A stretch of 64,000 bases of DNA from assembly GCA_910585485.1 (NCBI GenBank), contig CAJUEZ010000006.1:5350-69349 (forward strand), in the 5' to 3' direction. Source of the stretch: an uncultured Clostridia bacterium (lineage in GTDB: Bacteria; Bacillota; Clostridia; UBA1381). The notes beneath the pieces are model-generated. The model saw only the letters and a program-made list of their open reading frames with translations, searched no databases and was not told the origin of the DNA. This document shows positions 1 to 9,852 of the stretch, one piece after another (position 1 is the stretch's first letter; every line of letters starts with the position of its first letter). The position numbers and the translations under genes are program-made.

Positions 1-621
1 TCCTCCGACAGATACTAAAGTTCCGGTTATAATCCTTACCATATTATATAAAAATCCGTTTCCGACAACGTCTAATGTTATCATGTCCCCATTTTCCGTC
101 ACATCAAGAGAATATATTTCTCTGACTGTTGTCGCTACTGAAAAACCGCTTGAAGCAAAGCCGATAAAATCATGCTCGCCTATAAACGCTTCAGCCGCGC
201 GGCGCATATTCTCCACGCAAAGCGGATGTTTATAATGCCACGAATACCGACCCAAAAACGCGTCCGGAAAGTCACGGCATAAAATTCTATAAACATATCT
301 TTTTTTCACAGCGCTGTTATTGGCATGAAAATCCTCCGCTGCTTCACATGCTCTGAGGCAAACAATATCATCGGGCAAAACAGAATTTAACGCGTACGGA
401 AATTTCTCCGCGGGAACAGAAGACAGTGTATGAAAATTACATATGTAATTCTCCGCGTGTACCCCCGCGTCCGTGCGTCCGCAGCCTATAAGGTTTATTT
501 TTTCGCCCGTGATTTTTTCAAGAGCGTTTTTGACGGTTTCCTGTACTGTGGCAGCGTTTTTCTGTATCTGCCAGCCGTGATAATTCGTACCGTCAAACTG
601 AAGTCCGATTTTAATATTCAT
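1..621 (-). CDS. truA: tRNA pseudouridine synthase A (3' end outside window)
   Basis: The gene starts at 621 (MNIKIGLQFDGTNYHGWQ) and runs off the left edge, so about 207 residues are visible. TruA converts uridines 38-40 of tRNA anticodon stems to pseudouridine. The sequence shows the family's opening beta strand with YHGWQ and the catalytic motif GCGRTDAGVHA (catalytic Asp) near residue 50, then a conserved GNGFLYNMVRII segment before the cut. It lies 35 bases after ecfT on the same strand; ecfA-ecfA-ecfT-truA is a familiar Firmicutes order, so it is probably the last visible gene of that operon. Confidence 0.95.
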   Translation of the reverse strand, partial: MNIKIGLQFDGTNYHGWQIQKNAATVQETVKNALEKITGEKINLIGCGRTDAGVHAENYICNFHTLSSVPAEKFPYALNSVLPDDIVCLRACEAAEDFHANNSAVKKRYVYRILCRDFPDAFLGRYSWHYKHPLCVENMRRAAEAFIGEHDFIGFASSGFSVATTVREIYSLDVTENGDMITLDVVGNGFLYNMVRIITGTLVSVGG

Positions 622-656
622 TATACCATTCCCATTAATAAAATTCAAGTTTGCCT

Positions 657-1469
657 TTATACCCAAAATTCTGCCAAAATCAATGCCGCGGCAGCAACCG
701 CAAATATTATGCCTGCCTTCAAGTCAAGCAGCGTCATATGAGATTGGGTCATCTTTGTCCGGTTTGTACCGCCTCTGTAACACCTTGCCTCCATTGCTGT
801 TGCCAATTCGTCGGCGCGGCGGAAAGCGCTTACAAACAAAGGAACCAAAAGCGGCATCATCGCCCGCGCGCGTTTTATTATATTCCCCGTTTCAAAATCT
901 GCCCCTCTCGCTGTCTGCGCCTTCATTATTTTGTCTGTTTCCTCCGCAAGAGTGGGGATAAATCGTATTGCAATCGTCATCATCATCGCTATTTCATGCG
1001 ATGGTACTTTTATTTTATTCAGCGGTTTAAGAAGTTTTTCAATACCGTCCGTAAGTTGCAACGGCGAGGTTGTCAATGTAAGAAAAGATGTTCCGATTAT
1101 CAGATACAAAAGTCTTACAGCCATTATACAGCCTGCCTCAATACCCTCTTTTGTTATATTAAGCGTCCATGAAAATATAGGAATTGACAAAACCGCTTCT
1201 CCGGGCGTCATTAAAAGATTCATTATTGCTGTCAGCACAAGTATCCACAACATCGGACGGATTCCTTTTAATATCATTTTCAGCGGCACTGCGCTGATAA
1301 TAATAAGCGCGGCGCTGTAAATCGTAAAAATGACGTATGAAAAAGGCTTATTTATAATAAATAAAAGCACTATATACAATATAATAAGAATTATTTTAAA
1401 AGGCGGGGCTATTCTGTGCAGAGGTGAATTTCCCGGAACATACTGTCCTATTATTATATCCTTAAACAT
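657..1469 (-). CDS. ecfT: ECF transporter transmembrane protein EcfT
   Basis: This is the integral membrane coupling subunit of an energy-coupling factor (ECF) vitamin/metal uptake transporter. About 270 residues contain several hydrophobic helices and the two cytoplasmic Ala-Arg-Gly-type coupling motifs, AQTARGADF and [10 protein letters not shown], that dock on the ATPases. A GTG three bases upstream is possible, but the ATG at 1469 sits 8 bases after GGAGG, a better spacing. It overlaps the end of ecfA2 by a few bases, which suggests translational coupling. No substrate-binding S component is present here, so it is probably a shared (group II) energising module serving S proteins encoded elsewhere. 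Confidence 0.93.
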   Translation of the reverse strand: MFKDIIIGQYVPGNSPLHRIAPPFKIILIILYIVLLFIINKPFSYVIFTIYSAALIIISAVPLKMILKGIRPMLWILVLTAIMNLLMTPGEAVLSIPIFSWTLNITKEGIEAGCIMAVRLLYLIIGTSFLTLTTSPLQLTDGIEKLLKPLNKIKVPSHEIAMMMTIAIRFIPTLAEETDKIMKAQTARGADFETGNIIKRARAMMPLLVPLFVSAFRRADELATAMEARCYRGGTNRTKMTQSHMTLLDLKAGIIFAVAAAALILAEFWV

Positions 1470-2322
1470 CACCGCCGCCTCCCATAAGTTCTTTTATCGC
1501 CTTTGCGGCATACTTAACGGTATAAATATGCCGAGGCAAGTCATATCCCGCCGCGCGCAGCTTATCCGCGAGAAGAGTTATCTGCGGAACATCAAGACCT
1601 ATAGAGCGCAAAAGCTTACACTTTGTAAAAACCTCGGAAACAGAACCCTCCGTTTCAATTCTGCCCTCGTTCATAACAATCACATGCTCAGCGGTTTTTG
1701 CGACATCCTCCATAGAATGAGAAACAAATATAATAATCATATCGCGGTTTTTCTCATGAAGGTTTTTAATAAGATTTAAAATGCTGTCTCTGCCCCTCGG
1801 GTCAAGACCCGCGGTCGGCTCGTCAAGTATAAGCACTTTTGGATTCATTGCGATTACACCGGCTATTGCCACGCGTCTTTTCTGTCCCCCGGAAAGTTCA
1901 AACGGAGAACGGTCAAGATATTTTTCCTTAAGTCCGACCGCTTCCGCGCTCAGACGAACTCTTTCATCAATTTCATTCTCATCAAGACCGATATTTTTCG
2001 GACCAAACGCAATATCCTTATAAACGGTCTCCTCAAAAAGCTGATGCTCTGGATACTGAAAAACCAACCCTACCTTGCGGCGGATAAGTTTTAAATCTGT
2101 TTTTGCATCTGTTATATTCACATCATCTATTGTGATTTTTCCCGACGTCGGTTTAATAAGCGCGTTTAAATGCTGTATAAGCGTTGACTTTCCGCTGCCT
2201 GTATGACCTATCAGAGCAGTCAGAGAACCGTCGGGAATTTCAATATTAATATCAAAAAGCGCCTGACGTTCAAACGGCATTCCCTGCTGATAAACATAAT
2301 TTACATTATCAATTTTTATCAC
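1462..2322 (-). CDS. ecfA2: ECF transporter ATPase EcfA2
   Basis: Second ATP-binding subunit of the ECF module. The 286-residue protein has Walker [10 protein letters not shown] near residues 39-47, a Q-loop, signature LSGGQKRR, Walker [14 protein letters not shown] and the switch His in VSHSM. It begins within the last codons of ecfA1 (4-base overlap) and ends inside the start of ecfT, so the three genes are almost certainly cotranslated. The A1/A2 assignment rests on gene order and the TAGLDP versus TAMLDP forms and is the least certain part of the call. Confidence 0.93.
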   Translation of the reverse strand: MIKIDNVNYVYQQGMPFERQALFDINIEIPDGSLTALIGHTGSGKSTLIQHLNALIKPTSGKITIDDVNITDAKTDLKLIRRKVGLVFQYPEHQLFEETVYKDIAFGPKNIGLDENEIDERVRLSAEAVGLKEKYLDRSPFELSGGQKRRVAIAGVIAMNPKVLILDEPTAGLDPRGRDSILNLIKNLHEKNRDMIIIFVSHSMEDVAKTAEHVIVMNEGRIETEGSVSEVFTKCKLLRSIGLDVPQITLLADKLRAAGYDLPRHIYTVKYAAKAIKELMGGGGDV

Positions 2323-3179
2323 AATGCAGCACCTCCCAAAGCTTTTACAAGTTCTTCAAAGCACTCGTCCACCGTCAAAACATCATTACTGATTTGGATT
2401 CCAAGCTTTTTAAGTTCATATGCCAGTTCGGTAACCTGAGGAACGTCAAGACCGAGCGCTTTTATTTGCTCCACATTGCAAAAAACTTCTTTGGGCGCGC
2501 CGTCAAGCACAATTCGTCCACTATCTATTACAATAGTTCTGTCCGCTTCCGCCGCCTCGTCCATATAATGAGTGATGAGAATAACAGTTATTCCCCTGTC
2601 TTTATTAAGCGTCTTTATCGTCCTCATAACCTCACTTCTTCCCACAGGGTCAAGCATAGCGGTCGGCTCGTCAAGTATAAGTATTTCAGGATTCATCGCC
2701 AATACCGAAGCTATAGCTATTCTCTGCTTTTGTCCGCCCGAAAGCTTTGATGGCGAACTTTTTGCAAACTTCGTCATATTGACAACTTTAAGACACTCAT
2801 CCACGCGGCGACGTATTTCTTTTGGCTCAACTCCGAGATTTTCAGGGGCAAATGCCACCTCGTCCTCTACCACTGCCGCCACTATCTGATTATCGGGATT
2901 CTGAAAGACCATTCCCGCCGACTGACGTATGTCAAAAACGGCATTTTCATCACCGGTGTCCAGTCCTTTTATGTACACCTTACCGCCCGATGGCAAAAGT
3001 ATAGCGTTAAAATGCTTCGCCAATGTCGATTTTCCGCTGCCATTATGCCCCAAAATAGCAGTAAATAAGCCTTTTTCTATATTCAAATTTATATCTCTTA
3101 AAACTTCCTCCTCTTTTATCGTGCCGTTTTCATCGTCCGTATCACGATAAATAAAAGAAAGATTTTCTGTTTTTATCAT
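2319..3179 (-). CDS. ecfA1: ECF transporter ATPase EcfA1
   Basis: First ATP-binding subunit of the ECF transporter, powering uptake through EcfT. The 286-residue protein shows Walker [10 protein letters not shown] at residues 44-52, Q-loop FQNPDNQ, signature LSGGQKQR, Walker [14 protein letters not shown] and switch His in ITHYMDE. EcfA1 and EcfA2 form a heterodimer in this family. It is the first gene of the ecfA1-ecfA2-ecfT-truA run and lies 75 bases after queD. A queuosine-precursor S component (QueT) would make the queD neighbourhood meaningful, but none is seen here. Confidence 0.93.
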   Translation of the reverse strand: MIKTENLSFIYRDTDDENGTIKEEEVLRDINLNIEKGLFTAILGHNGSGKSTLAKHFNAILLPSGGKVYIKGLDTGDENAVFDIRQSAGMVFQNPDNQIVAAVVEDEVAFAPENLGVEPKEIRRRVDECLKVVNMTKFAKSSPSKLSGGQKQRIAIASVLAMNPEILILDEPTAMLDPVGRSEVMRTIKTLNKDRGITVILITHYMDEAAEADRTIVIDSGRIVLDGAPKEVFCNVEQIKALGLDVPQVTELAYELKKLGIQISNDVLTVDECFEELVKALGGAAL

Positions 3180-3254
3180 TTTAATTATTACCCTTTACTG
3201 ATAAATTGTAGCGCGGAAATCAAGTCGCGCGAAATTTTGCCTCACATGGCTTTT

Positions 3255-3587
3255 TTATTTTATATAGCTTGCCGTGTTATCCTGACTCTCCTGAACGTCC
3301 ACACGATAACAGTACGGCTGCAACTCATCACAAATAAATTTTGCAATATTTTCCGCGGTCGGATTAAAATCCACCACTTCATTTATAATCTTATGATCAA
3401 ATCTATCGTTTATTTTCTTTTTGATGTGTGTAAAATCCATTATCATACCGTTTTTATCAAGAGTTTTACTTCTTAAATACACGTCAATAATCCAATTATG
3501 TCCGTGCAGATTTGTACACTTTGAGTCATAATCAAGCGACAGCTTATGCGCCGCGCTGATTTCAAGTCTTTTTTTTACCTCGTACAT
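3255..3587 (-). CDS. queD: 6-carboxy-5,6,7,8-tetrahydropterin synthase
   Basis: QueD converts dihydroneopterin triphosphate to 6-carboxytetrahydropterin, the second step toward queuosine. The 110-residue protein carries the zinc-binding histidines (SAAHKL and LHGH), the upstream active-site Cys in SKCTNLHGH, the FDHKIINE stretch and the TAENIAKF helix typical of the PTPS/QueD family. It overlaps queC by 13 bases, so the two are probably translationally coupled. It is slightly shorter than the usual 120 residues but no catalytic element is missing. Confidence 0.93.
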   Translation of the reverse strand: MYEVKKRLEISAAHKLSLDYDSKCTNLHGHNWIIDVYLRSKTLDKNGMIMDFTHIKKKINDRFDHKIINEVVDFNPTAENIAKFICDELQPYCYRVDVQESQDNTASYIK

Positions 3588-4249
3588 TTTTTATCCTCCA
3601 AAAATTGTTTATAACCGTTTCGTCTTAACTCGCACGCGGGACAATGACCGCAGCCTTCACCTTTTACACCGTTATAACACGTCAGAGTTTTATTATAAAT
3701 AATATCAAGCACGCCTAAATCATCCGCCATTTTCCATGTTTGCGCTTTGTTTATCCACATAAGCGGAGTATGAATAACAAAATTATAATCCATCGCTAAA
3801 TTAAGCGTCACGTTAAGCGATTTGATAAAAATATCGCGGCAGTCGGGATAACCCGAAAAATCTGTTTCGCATACACCGGTTACAAGGTCTGTCGCGCCGT
3901 GAGTTTTTGCGTAAATAGCCGCGTAACTCAAAAACAACAGGTTTCTGCCCTCAACAAATGTATTCGGCGGCGCTCCCTCAGGTTTTTTTTCTTCAACAGG
4001 AATATCCTCGCGCGTAAGAGAATTTGCGCTGAGTTGGTTTATAATGGGAGTGGGTATCACCTCATATTCAATCCCTGTTTCACTACATATATCGCGCGCG
4101 CATTGCAGTTCAGTCTTGTGACGCTGACCGTAGTCGAAACCTACAGCGGACACATTTTCCTTTCCGAATCTGTCTATTGCCCAAAACAGACAAGTTGTAC
4201 TATCCTGACCGCCTGATAATACAACAATTACTTTTCTATTGTTTTTCAT
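3575..4249 (-). CDS. queC: 7-cyano-7-deazaguanine (preQ0) synthase
   Basis: QueC uses ATP and ammonia to turn 7-carboxy-7-deazaguanine into preQ0. The 224-residue protein opens with the PP-loop SGGQDSTT (ATP pyrophosphatase fold) and ends with a zinc-binding cysteine cluster (CYN...GCGHCPAC), as in characterised QueC proteins. It lies between queF and queD on the same strand; 119 bases separate it from queF with no clear riboswitch. Together with queE and folE on the other strand at 20.8-22.1 kb the pathway is complete. Confidence 0.95.
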   Translation of the reverse strand: MKNNRKVIVVLSGGQDSTTCLFWAIDRFGKENVSAVGFDYGQRHKTELQCARDICSETGIEYEVIPTPIINQLSANSLTREDIPVEEKKPEGAPPNTFVEGRNLLFLSYAAIYAKTHGATDLVTGVCETDFSGYPDCRDIFIKSLNVTLNLAMDYNFVIHTPLMWINKAQTWKMADDLGVLDIIYNKTLTCYNGVKGEGCGHCPACELRRNGYKQFLEDKKCTR

Positions 4250-4368
4250 ATCTCTTTCACCTTTCTTCTTTCTAAGACCAAAAGAAAATCGTTCATATTG
4301 CCGATTTAAAGCGCACGGACATAACTAAGATATTCCAAGCGCTAAACAGGGCGGCAAAACGGGCGATT

Positions 4369-4842
4369 TTATTCAGTCAAGCTATTGAACAGTCGTTCCT
4401 CGGCTATTTTTTCATACCTTGTGCCTTTCTCACCGTAATTCGCAAACGGATAAATCGCAATACCGCCGCGCGGAGTAAAAATGCCTTTAACCTCTAAATA
4501 TTTGGGTTCCATCAGTTTTACAAGGTCTTTCATTATTATATTAACGCAATCCTCATGGAAATCGCCCTGATTGCGAAAACTAAAAAGATATAGTTTCAAT
4601 GATTTTGACTCAACCATTTTAATATTCGGTATATAGTTTATTTTAATTTTCGCGAAATCCGGCTGACCGGTAATTGGACAAAGCGACGTAAATTCGGGAC
4701 AGTCAAATGTAACCATATAATCGTTGTCAGGGTGTTTATTTACAAATGTTTCCAAAACCTCGGGGGCATAAGTGTCTTTGTAAACTGTCTTTTTGTTGCC
4801 CAAAAGAGTTAAACCCTCTGTTTCCTTATCATTTCTCGGCAT
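4369..4842 (-). CDS. queF: NADPH-dependent preQ0 reductase (QueF, unimodular type)
   Basis: QueF reduces the nitrile of preQ0 to the amine of preQ1, the base inserted into tRNA by Tgt. The 157-residue protein is the short, single-domain form known from Bacillus (YkvM). The nucleophilic Cys is at residue 55 in [11 protein letters not shown], the same number as in the Bacillus enzyme, and the QueF motif [20 protein letters not shown] follows at about residues 78-97. It sits 68 bases downstream of tyrA and upstream of queC. Confidence 0.95.
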   Translation of the reverse strand: MPRNDKETEGLTLLGNKKTVYKDTYAPEVLETFVNKHPDNDYMVTFDCPEFTSLCPITGQPDFAKIKINYIPNIKMVESKSLKLYLFSFRNQGDFHEDCVNIIMKDLVKLMEPKYLEVKGIFTPRGGIAIYPFANYGEKGTRYEKIAEERLFNSLTE

Positions 4843-4910
4843 AATTATTCTCCTTATTGTCTATTTATAAAATACATAACTTCTGTTACAAGGTAATTGT
4901 GTTATGTTCA

Positions 4911-5750
4911 CTATTCCATAAGCCACTTTATTTTTTGTTCAGTCGCGTGTTTCATAATTTTTTCAAGTTCTGCGCGGTCTCCGTTTGCAGTCGCCTGTTT
5001 GATTTTTTCAAGACTTTCCTGCATTTCCGTAATTCTGTCAACCAGCGCATCCTTATTTTCAGTAAACAACTCGCTCCACATCTCCGCGTTAATAATCGCT
5101 ACACGGGTGCAGTCTCTCAAACTGCCCGCGCTGAAATATCTTGAGCGCTCAATCATGGGACTGTCACATAAAGCCACCGCTACAACGTGCATAAGTTGGC
5201 TCGTATACGCGATAACAGCATCATGTTCATCCGGAGTTGTCATGACAACATGCTTGCAGCCAATATATTCCGCCAGTTCTCTGATAATGGCAATGTTTTC
5301 AGGCTTGTTTTTTTGGGTTGGAGTAATAAGAAATGAGGCCTTGTTAAAAAGCGTGTCAGTCGAACTTTTATATCCTCCCACTTCACGTCCCGCCATCGGG
5401 TGCGCGCCTATGAAATCCACATCGTTAGGCAATATTTTTTCAAGTTCTTTCACCATAAAACTTTTAACGCCTGAAACATCCGTTATTATTGCTCCCGTTT
5501 TGATATGCGACAAATTATCGCGTATTATATTTACATTAAGTTGCGGATACAGGCAAAGAATTATAAGGTCTGCATTGTCCATTGCCTCGCCGGGATCTGC
5601 AAAACCTTCGTCAATTACACCGTCTTGCTTCGCGAGAAGAAGCGTTTCCGCGGTTCTGTTATACGCGGCAATAGTACATTCATGAAAGCCACGCAATCTG
5701 CGCGCGATTGAACCGCCTATTAAACCTAAACCAATTATTGCTATTTTCAT
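4911..5750 (-). CDS. tyrA: Prephenate dehydrogenase
   Basis: TyrA oxidatively decarboxylates prephenate to 4-hydroxyphenylpyruvate in tyrosine synthesis. The 279-residue protein begins with a Rossmann NAD(P) motif (IIGLGLIGGSIAR), has the substrate-site segment GAHPMAGREVGGY near residues 115-127 and a helical C-terminal dimerisation domain. No ACT or chorismate mutase domain is fused, so it is the minimal form. No other aromatic-pathway gene is nearby; the downstream gene is queF. Confidence 0.92.
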   Translation of the reverse strand: MKIAIIGLGLIGGSIARRLRGFHECTIAAYNRTAETLLLAKQDGVIDEGFADPGEAMDNADLIILCLYPQLNVNIIRDNLSHIKTGAIITDVSGVKSFMVKELEKILPNDVDFIGAHPMAGREVGGYKSSTDTLFNKASFLITPTQKNKPENIAIIRELAEYIGCKHVVMTTPDEHDAVIAYTSQLMHVVAVALCDSPMIERSRYFSAGSLRDCTRVAIINAEMWSELFTENKDALVDRITEMQESLEKIKQATANGDRAELEKIMKHATEQKIKWLME

Positions 5751-5933
5751 ATCTTTTTCTCTCCATTATATACTTTGGAATATATTTTATCACAAATCTG
5801 TAAAATTGTGAATATGTAATTTATAAAAAATAATTTTATCTTGAATAGCTAAATCTTTATAAAAACAATTTATGAAATATAATAAACTTATTAATACGAA
5901 AGGATAAATAAAACATCAATATTATGCCATGCG

Positions 5934-5966
5934 AAAAAAACGGACTGCAAAAGCAATCCGTTTTTT
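5934..5966. terminator. Bidirectional intrinsic terminator after gapdh
   Basis: A 9-bp stem (ACGGACTGC / GCAATCCGT, one G-T wobble) with an AAAA loop at 5940-5961 is flanked by A and T runs on both sides. On the minus strand it follows the gapdh stop at 5983 and ends in a T run. The rest of 5751-5933 holds only the AT-rich upstream region of tyrA. Confidence 0.85.
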
Positions 5967-5982
5967 AATATCAACTTTTCAA

Positions 5983-6999
5983 TTATGCAAGTTCTGCAAA
6001 ATACTTAATTGTTCTAACCATCTGTGATGTGTATGAGTTTTCGTTATCATACCAAGAAACAACCTGTACTTCATAAAGACCATCGCCGATAGGAGCAACC
6101 ATTGTCTGAGTTGAATCAAACAATGAACCAAATCTCATACCAACAATATCTGATGAAACGATTTCATCTACATTGTAGCCGAATGATTCGTTTGAAGCAG
6201 CCTTCATTGCAGCGTTGATACCGTCAACAGTAACATCATTACCCTTAACAACTGCTGTAAGTATTGTTGTTGAACCTGTCGGAGTAGGAACTCTCTGAGC
6301 AGCGCCGATAAGCTTACCGTTAAGTTCAGGAATTACAAGACCGATAGCCTTTGCAGCACCTGTTGAGTTAGGAACGATATTAACAGCGGCAGCTCTTGAA
6401 CGTCTTAAATCGCCCTTTCTCTGAGGACCGTCAAGAGTCATCTGGTCGCCTGTGTAAGCGTGAATTGTGCACATGATACCTGACTGAATCTGAGCGTACT
6501 TATTAAGCGCGTCAGCCATAGGAGCCAAGCAGTTCGTTGTACATGAAGCAGCTGAAATAATCTTATCGTCAGCCTTTAATGTATTGTGGTTTACATTATA
6601 AACGATTGTTGGAAGATCGTTGCCTGCCGGTGCTGAAATAACAACTTTCTTCGCGCCTGCGTTGATATGAGCCTGAGCCTTGTCCTTTGATGTATAGAAA
6701 CCTGAACATTCAAGAACAACGTCTACATCAAGCTGTCCCCAAGGACAATTATTAGCGTCAGGGAATGCGTAAATCTTAATTTCCTTACCGTCAACAGTGA
6801 TTGAATCCTCACCTGCTGTTACCTTGTCAGCCTTTTCGTATTTACCCTGTGATGAGTCATACTTCAAAAGATGAGCAAGCATCTTTGGGCTTGTAAGGTC
6901 ATTGATAGCAACAACTTCATAACCCTCTGCGCCGAACATCTGTCTGAATGCCAAACGTCCGATACGTCCGAATCCATTAATCGCAACTTTAACTGCCAT
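5983..6999 (-). CDS. gapA: Glyceraldehyde-3-phosphate dehydrogenase
   Basis: Glycolytic NAD-dependent GAPDH. The start at 6999 ([15 protein letters not shown]) is set by AGGAGG 6-7 bases upstream; a longer in-frame extension to 7065 lacks a ribosome site and family similarity. The 338-residue protein has the NAD-binding GFGRIGR motif, the catalytic [12 protein letters not shown] (nucleophilic Cys) and the S-loop. Unlike many Firmicutes it is not next to pgk, which lies about 11 kb away on the same strand. It has its own promoter and terminator, so it is probably monocistronic. Confidence 0.97.
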   Translation of the reverse strand: MAVKVAINGFGRIGRLAFRQMFGAEGYEVVAINDLTSPKMLAHLLKYDSSQGKYEKADKVTAGEDSITVDGKEIKIYAFPDANNCPWGQLDVDVVLECSGFYTSKDKAQAHINAGAKKVVISAPAGNDLPTIVYNVNHNTLKADDKIISAASCTTNCLAPMADALNKYAQIQSGIMCTIHAYTGDQMTLDGPQRKGDLRRSRAAAVNIVPNSTGAAKAIGLVIPELNGKLIGAAQRVPTPTGSTTILTAVVKGNDVTVDGINAAMKAASNESFGYNVDEIVSSDIVGMRFGSLFDSTQTMVAPIGDGLYEVQVVSWYDNENSYTSQMVRTIKYFAELA

Positions 7000-7069
7000 T
7001 TTAAAATTCCTCCTAAAAAAATATATATTTTTATCTTTTAAGTAGACATATATATGCCTATTCATATAT

Positions 7070-7098
7070 ATTTTACCTCAAAATGATAAAATATACAA
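7070..7098 (-). promoter_or_regulatory. Promoter of gapdh with overlapping dyad
   Basis: On the minus strand TTGTAT (7093-7098) and TAAAAT (7070-7075) are 17 bases apart, giving a leader of about 65 bases. An inverted repeat, AAAATGATA at 7080-7088 and TATCATTTT at 7117-7125, flanks the -35 box and could be a repressor site. Confidence 0.55.
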
Positions 7099-7226
7099 GT
7101 GCATTTGTTAAATTTGTATCATTTTATTATTAATTCTTCCTTTTGCACAAAAACTAATCATTTTATTTGTTCTTTATATATCAATTTTTATTTTTGCCAA
7201 TGTTTTGAAAGAGGATTGATTTTCTT

Positions 7227-7577
7227 TTATTCCAGTTTATTTTTAATTATTTTTTTCATTTTCTTTAATTCCTGTCTGTGAGTTTTCTTTGATAAAAACG
7301 AAAACAATTTTACAGGGGAATTATCAAAATAATTTTTCATTAATTCTGAAAGTTCATCAGATTGCGCCTGTTCCTTGGAAAGCACGGGAGAGCATAGAAA
7401 TTTTTCGCTTCCGCGCGATATATATCCTTTTTTTATACACTTATTAATAACAGTATACGTAGTGTTTCGATTCCATCCAATATCAAGGCTAAGGATTTTT
7501 GCGACTTCGCCGGCAGTCAGGCTGCCTTCCCTCCACAGAACTTCCATAACCTTTCTTTCCGATTCAAAAAGCCTCAT
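7227..7577 (-). CDS. BlaI/MecI/CopY-family winged-helix repressor (orphan)
   Basis: The 116-residue protein matches the penicillinase-repressor family: an N-terminal winged helix (ESERKVMEVLWREGSLTAGEVAKIL) with the family's recognition-helix region WNRNTTYTVINKCIKKGYI, then a helical dimerisation tail. Partners in known systems are BlaR1/MecR1 membrane sensors or copper exporters; neither is present here. It starts 28 bases after the rsmF-like gene and is followed by the gapdh regulatory region. Its target and signal are unknown; self-regulation or control of the adjacent gapdh is conceivable but not shown. Confidence 0.85.
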   Translation of the reverse strand: MRLFESERKVMEVLWREGSLTAGEVAKILSLDIGWNRNTTYTVINKCIKKGYISRGSEKFLCSPVLSKEQAQSDELSELMKNYFDNSPVKLFSFLSKKTHRQELKKMKKIIKNKLE

Positions 7578-7605
7578 AATTTATCTCCTTTGACTATTTA
7601 CATAG

Positions 7606-8955
7606 TTATTTTTTTAATCTTAGGTGTTTGGGAAAATGATTTTTGAGCGCGCCTTGCGAGGCTTTTCCCCACCCAATCGGGAAACCGTCCGCCATAACCG
7701 CGCACCAACCGTTTTTATCATATTCAAGCATACCGCCCATAAGATAATTTTTCAACTGAATATTATCGCATGTAAAATTAATTGAATTTTTAAAATCCTC
7801 TTTTTTGAGCGCCAAACATAACGCGTGAGAAGGCTCAAAGCGATTTTTTCGATATATTCCAAGATGAAGTCCCGCCCTCAAAACCTTGATTTTATCAATG
7901 TCAATATTTTTAGGCTTAAGATATAAATTCTCTCCAAAGAGCATAAAATCACCATTAAGAGTAATATTTAAAAATTCCTTTTCAAATTTACGATATAGAG
8001 TATCATCAGCTTGTTTTATATTTTTTGTTTTTAGGGAAAATTCCTCGCTTCCGAGATAATGAAACAGTGCGACAAAATGTCCTTCACCCTTATGCTTATG
8101 AGGGAAAATCCGGCGGGAGAAAGTTACATCTGAATCTGATAAAGACCATTCATTCTTTCCTTCCGACAGCATGCAAAGTTTTTGAGGAGTTACTAACTCC
8201 ACATTATAATTTCCCAGCATATACGCGCATATCTGTTCATTTTCCTCCGGCGCGAACGTGCAGGTTGAGTATACTATATAACCGCCGCCTTTTATCATTT
8301 TCATCGCCGAATCCAAAATATGACGCTGCCGCAGCGCGCATGAACGCGTATGTTCAACGCTCCACTCCTCAACAGCCTGCGGTTCTTTTCTAAACATTCC
8401 TTCACCGCTGCATGGAGCGTCAACAATTATTTTATCAAAAAAATGCGGATATTTTTCAGCTAATTTTTGTGGTGATTCATTTGTGACTATTGTATTAGTT
8501 AAACCAAACCGTTCTATATTATCAGAAAGAATATTCGCGCGGTTTCTCACAATTTCATTGGCGACAAGCAGACCGCGGTTTGATAAAAACGCGCCCGCAT
8601 GTGTTGATTTTCCGCCGGGAGCGGCGCATAAGTCAAGAATATAATCATCTTCATTAATTGGAAGGGCTGACACAGCCGACATAGCGGAAGGTTCCTGAAA
8701 ATAGAAAAGTCCCGCCATATGATACGGATGATTTCCGGAAATTTGTGATTTGTCAATATAATATCCGTTTTCACACCACGGTACTTTTTCCAAATCTCCA
8801 AATTCCTTTAATACGGCTTCTTCTGCGCCGATTTTTGAAGAATTTATGCGTATACCCGTAAAAACAGGTGTTTCCTCCATGGCATTTAAAAACGACGAAT
8901 ACTCATTTCCAAGCATTTTATTCATTCGGATTTCAAATTTTTCAGGTAATTTCAT
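7606..8955 (-). CDS. rsmF: RsmF-like 16S rRNA cytosine-C5 methyltransferase
   Basis: A NOL1/NOP2/Sun-family RNA m5C methyltransferase that uses S-adenosylmethionine. It shows the SAM motif LDLCAAPGGKSTH, motif IV DAPCSGEGMFRK and motif VI STCTFAPEENE with the catalytic Cys. The length (449 residues) and the C-terminal RsmF/PUA-like extension point to RsmF rather than RsmB. The ATG at 8955 lies 5 bases after AGGAGGA; the GTG at 8958 would be too close. The exact rRNA target is inferred from the family. Confidence 0.85.
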   Translation of the reverse strand: MKLPEKFEIRMNKMLGNEYSSFLNAMEETPVFTGIRINSSKIGAEEAVLKEFGDLEKVPWCENGYYIDKSQISGNHPYHMAGLFYFQEPSAMSAVSALPINEDDYILDLCAAPGGKSTHAGAFLSNRGLLVANEIVRNRANILSDNIERFGLTNTIVTNESPQKLAEKYPHFFDKIIVDAPCSGEGMFRKEPQAVEEWSVEHTRSCALRQRHILDSAMKMIKGGGYIVYSTCTFAPEENEQICAYMLGNYNVELVTPQKLCMLSEGKNEWSLSDSDVTFSRRIFPHKHKGEGHFVALFHYLGSEEFSLKTKNIKQADDTLYRKFEKEFLNITLNGDFMLFGENLYLKPKNIDIDKIKVLRAGLHLGIYRKNRFEPSHALCLALKKEDFKNSINFTCDNIQLKNYLMGGMLEYDKNGWCAVMADGFPIGWGKASQGALKNHFPKHLRLKK

Positions 8956-9034
8956 CACAATCCTCCTTTGTTACTATAGCTATAGTATAAATCAATATAA
9001 AAGATGTGTCAAGACGTTATATAATTTCGCAAAC

Positions 9035-9063
9035 AAAAAAAGCTGTTTTTAAAACAGCTTTTT
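9035..9063. terminator. Intrinsic terminator after dapB
   Basis: A hairpin AAAGCTGTTTT / AAAACAGCTTT with A and T runs on its flanks lies just downstream of the dapB stop (9082) on the minus strand and upstream of the rsmF-like gene. Confidence 0.8.
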
Positions 9064-9081
9064 CTTAGAAGAAAATATATA

Positions 9082-9840
9082 TTATAAATTACTTATAATA
9101 TCATTCATATTATACATACCCGCAGGTTTATCTGTAATAAATTTTGCCGCCTTAACCGCGCCGACAGCAAATACTTCTTTGCTATGTGCGCTGTGCTTCA
9201 GTTCTATAACCTCATCATTACCGGCGAAAATAATATCGTGATCACCAACGATTGTGCCGCCGCGCACGGCATGAAGACCTATTTCGGTTTTTTTTCTCTT
9301 TTTGCGTACCGCGTGTCTGTCATAGACATACTCGGCAGGGAAAGAAAGTGTCTCATCAATAGCGTCCGCAATCGCGAGCGCTGTTCCCGAAGGCGCGTCA
9401 ATTTTCTGATTATGATGACGCTCAACAATTTCTATATCAAAATTACCTTCCAAAAGCTTTGTCGCCTTTTTTGCAAGAGCGATAAGAAGATTTATTCCAA
9501 GACTCATGTTTGCGGAAAAGAAAACCGGAATTTCCTTTGACGCTTCCGCAAATTCTTGTTTTTGCTCATCTGTAAAACCGGTTGTTGCAAGAATAACAGG
9601 TATTTTTCTTTTTTTACAATAATTTAAAATATTTGTCAGCGCCGACGGATGTGAAAAATCAATTACGACGTCCGCGTCACCTGTAAACTCATCCGGATTT
9701 GTAAATACGGGATACGGGTTTTCAATCGCGTCATTAACGTCAAATCCCGCCACAATTTCACATGTGTCGTCCTCATTGACAAGACGCGTTATAACCTGCC
9801 CCATTTTGCCGTTACAACCGTTCATAATAATTTTTGTCAT
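9082..9840 (-). CDS. dapB: 4-hydroxy-tetrahydrodipicolinate reductase
   Basis: DapB reduces hydroxytetrahydrodipicolinate to tetrahydrodipicolinate in lysine, diaminopimelate and (in spores) dipicolinate synthesis. The 252-residue protein has the dinucleotide-binding GCNGKMGQ, the ATTGFT loop and the active-site motif ERHHNQKIDAPSGTA. It is the third gene of the asd-dapA-dapB operon, 12 bases after dapA, and so is under the lysine riboswitch at 11.9-12.1 kb. Confidence 0.97.
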   Translation of the reverse strand: MTKIIMNGCNGKMGQVITRLVNEDDTCEIVAGFDVNDAIENPYPVFTNPDEFTGDADVVIDFSHPSALTNILNYCKKRKIPVILATTGFTDEQKQEFAEASKEIPVFFSANMSLGINLLIALAKKATKLLEGNFDIEIVERHHNQKIDAPSGTALAIADAIDETLSFPAEYVYDRHAVRKKRKKTEIGLHAVRGGTIVGDHDIIFAGNDEVIELKHSAHSKEVFAVGAVKAAKFITDKPAGMYNMNDIISNL

Positions 9841-9852
9841 TAGTTTTCTCCT

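Noticed and set aside
4843..4910. preQ1 riboswitch before queF
   Set aside because: The gap shows an ACATAAC/GTTATGT stem but not the preQ1-I consensus loop and A-rich tail; not supportable by eye.
5765..5795. Promoter of tyrA (TTGTGA / TATAAT)
   Set aside because: Spacing is 19 bases and the start point would fall in the ribosome site 8 bases before the ATG.
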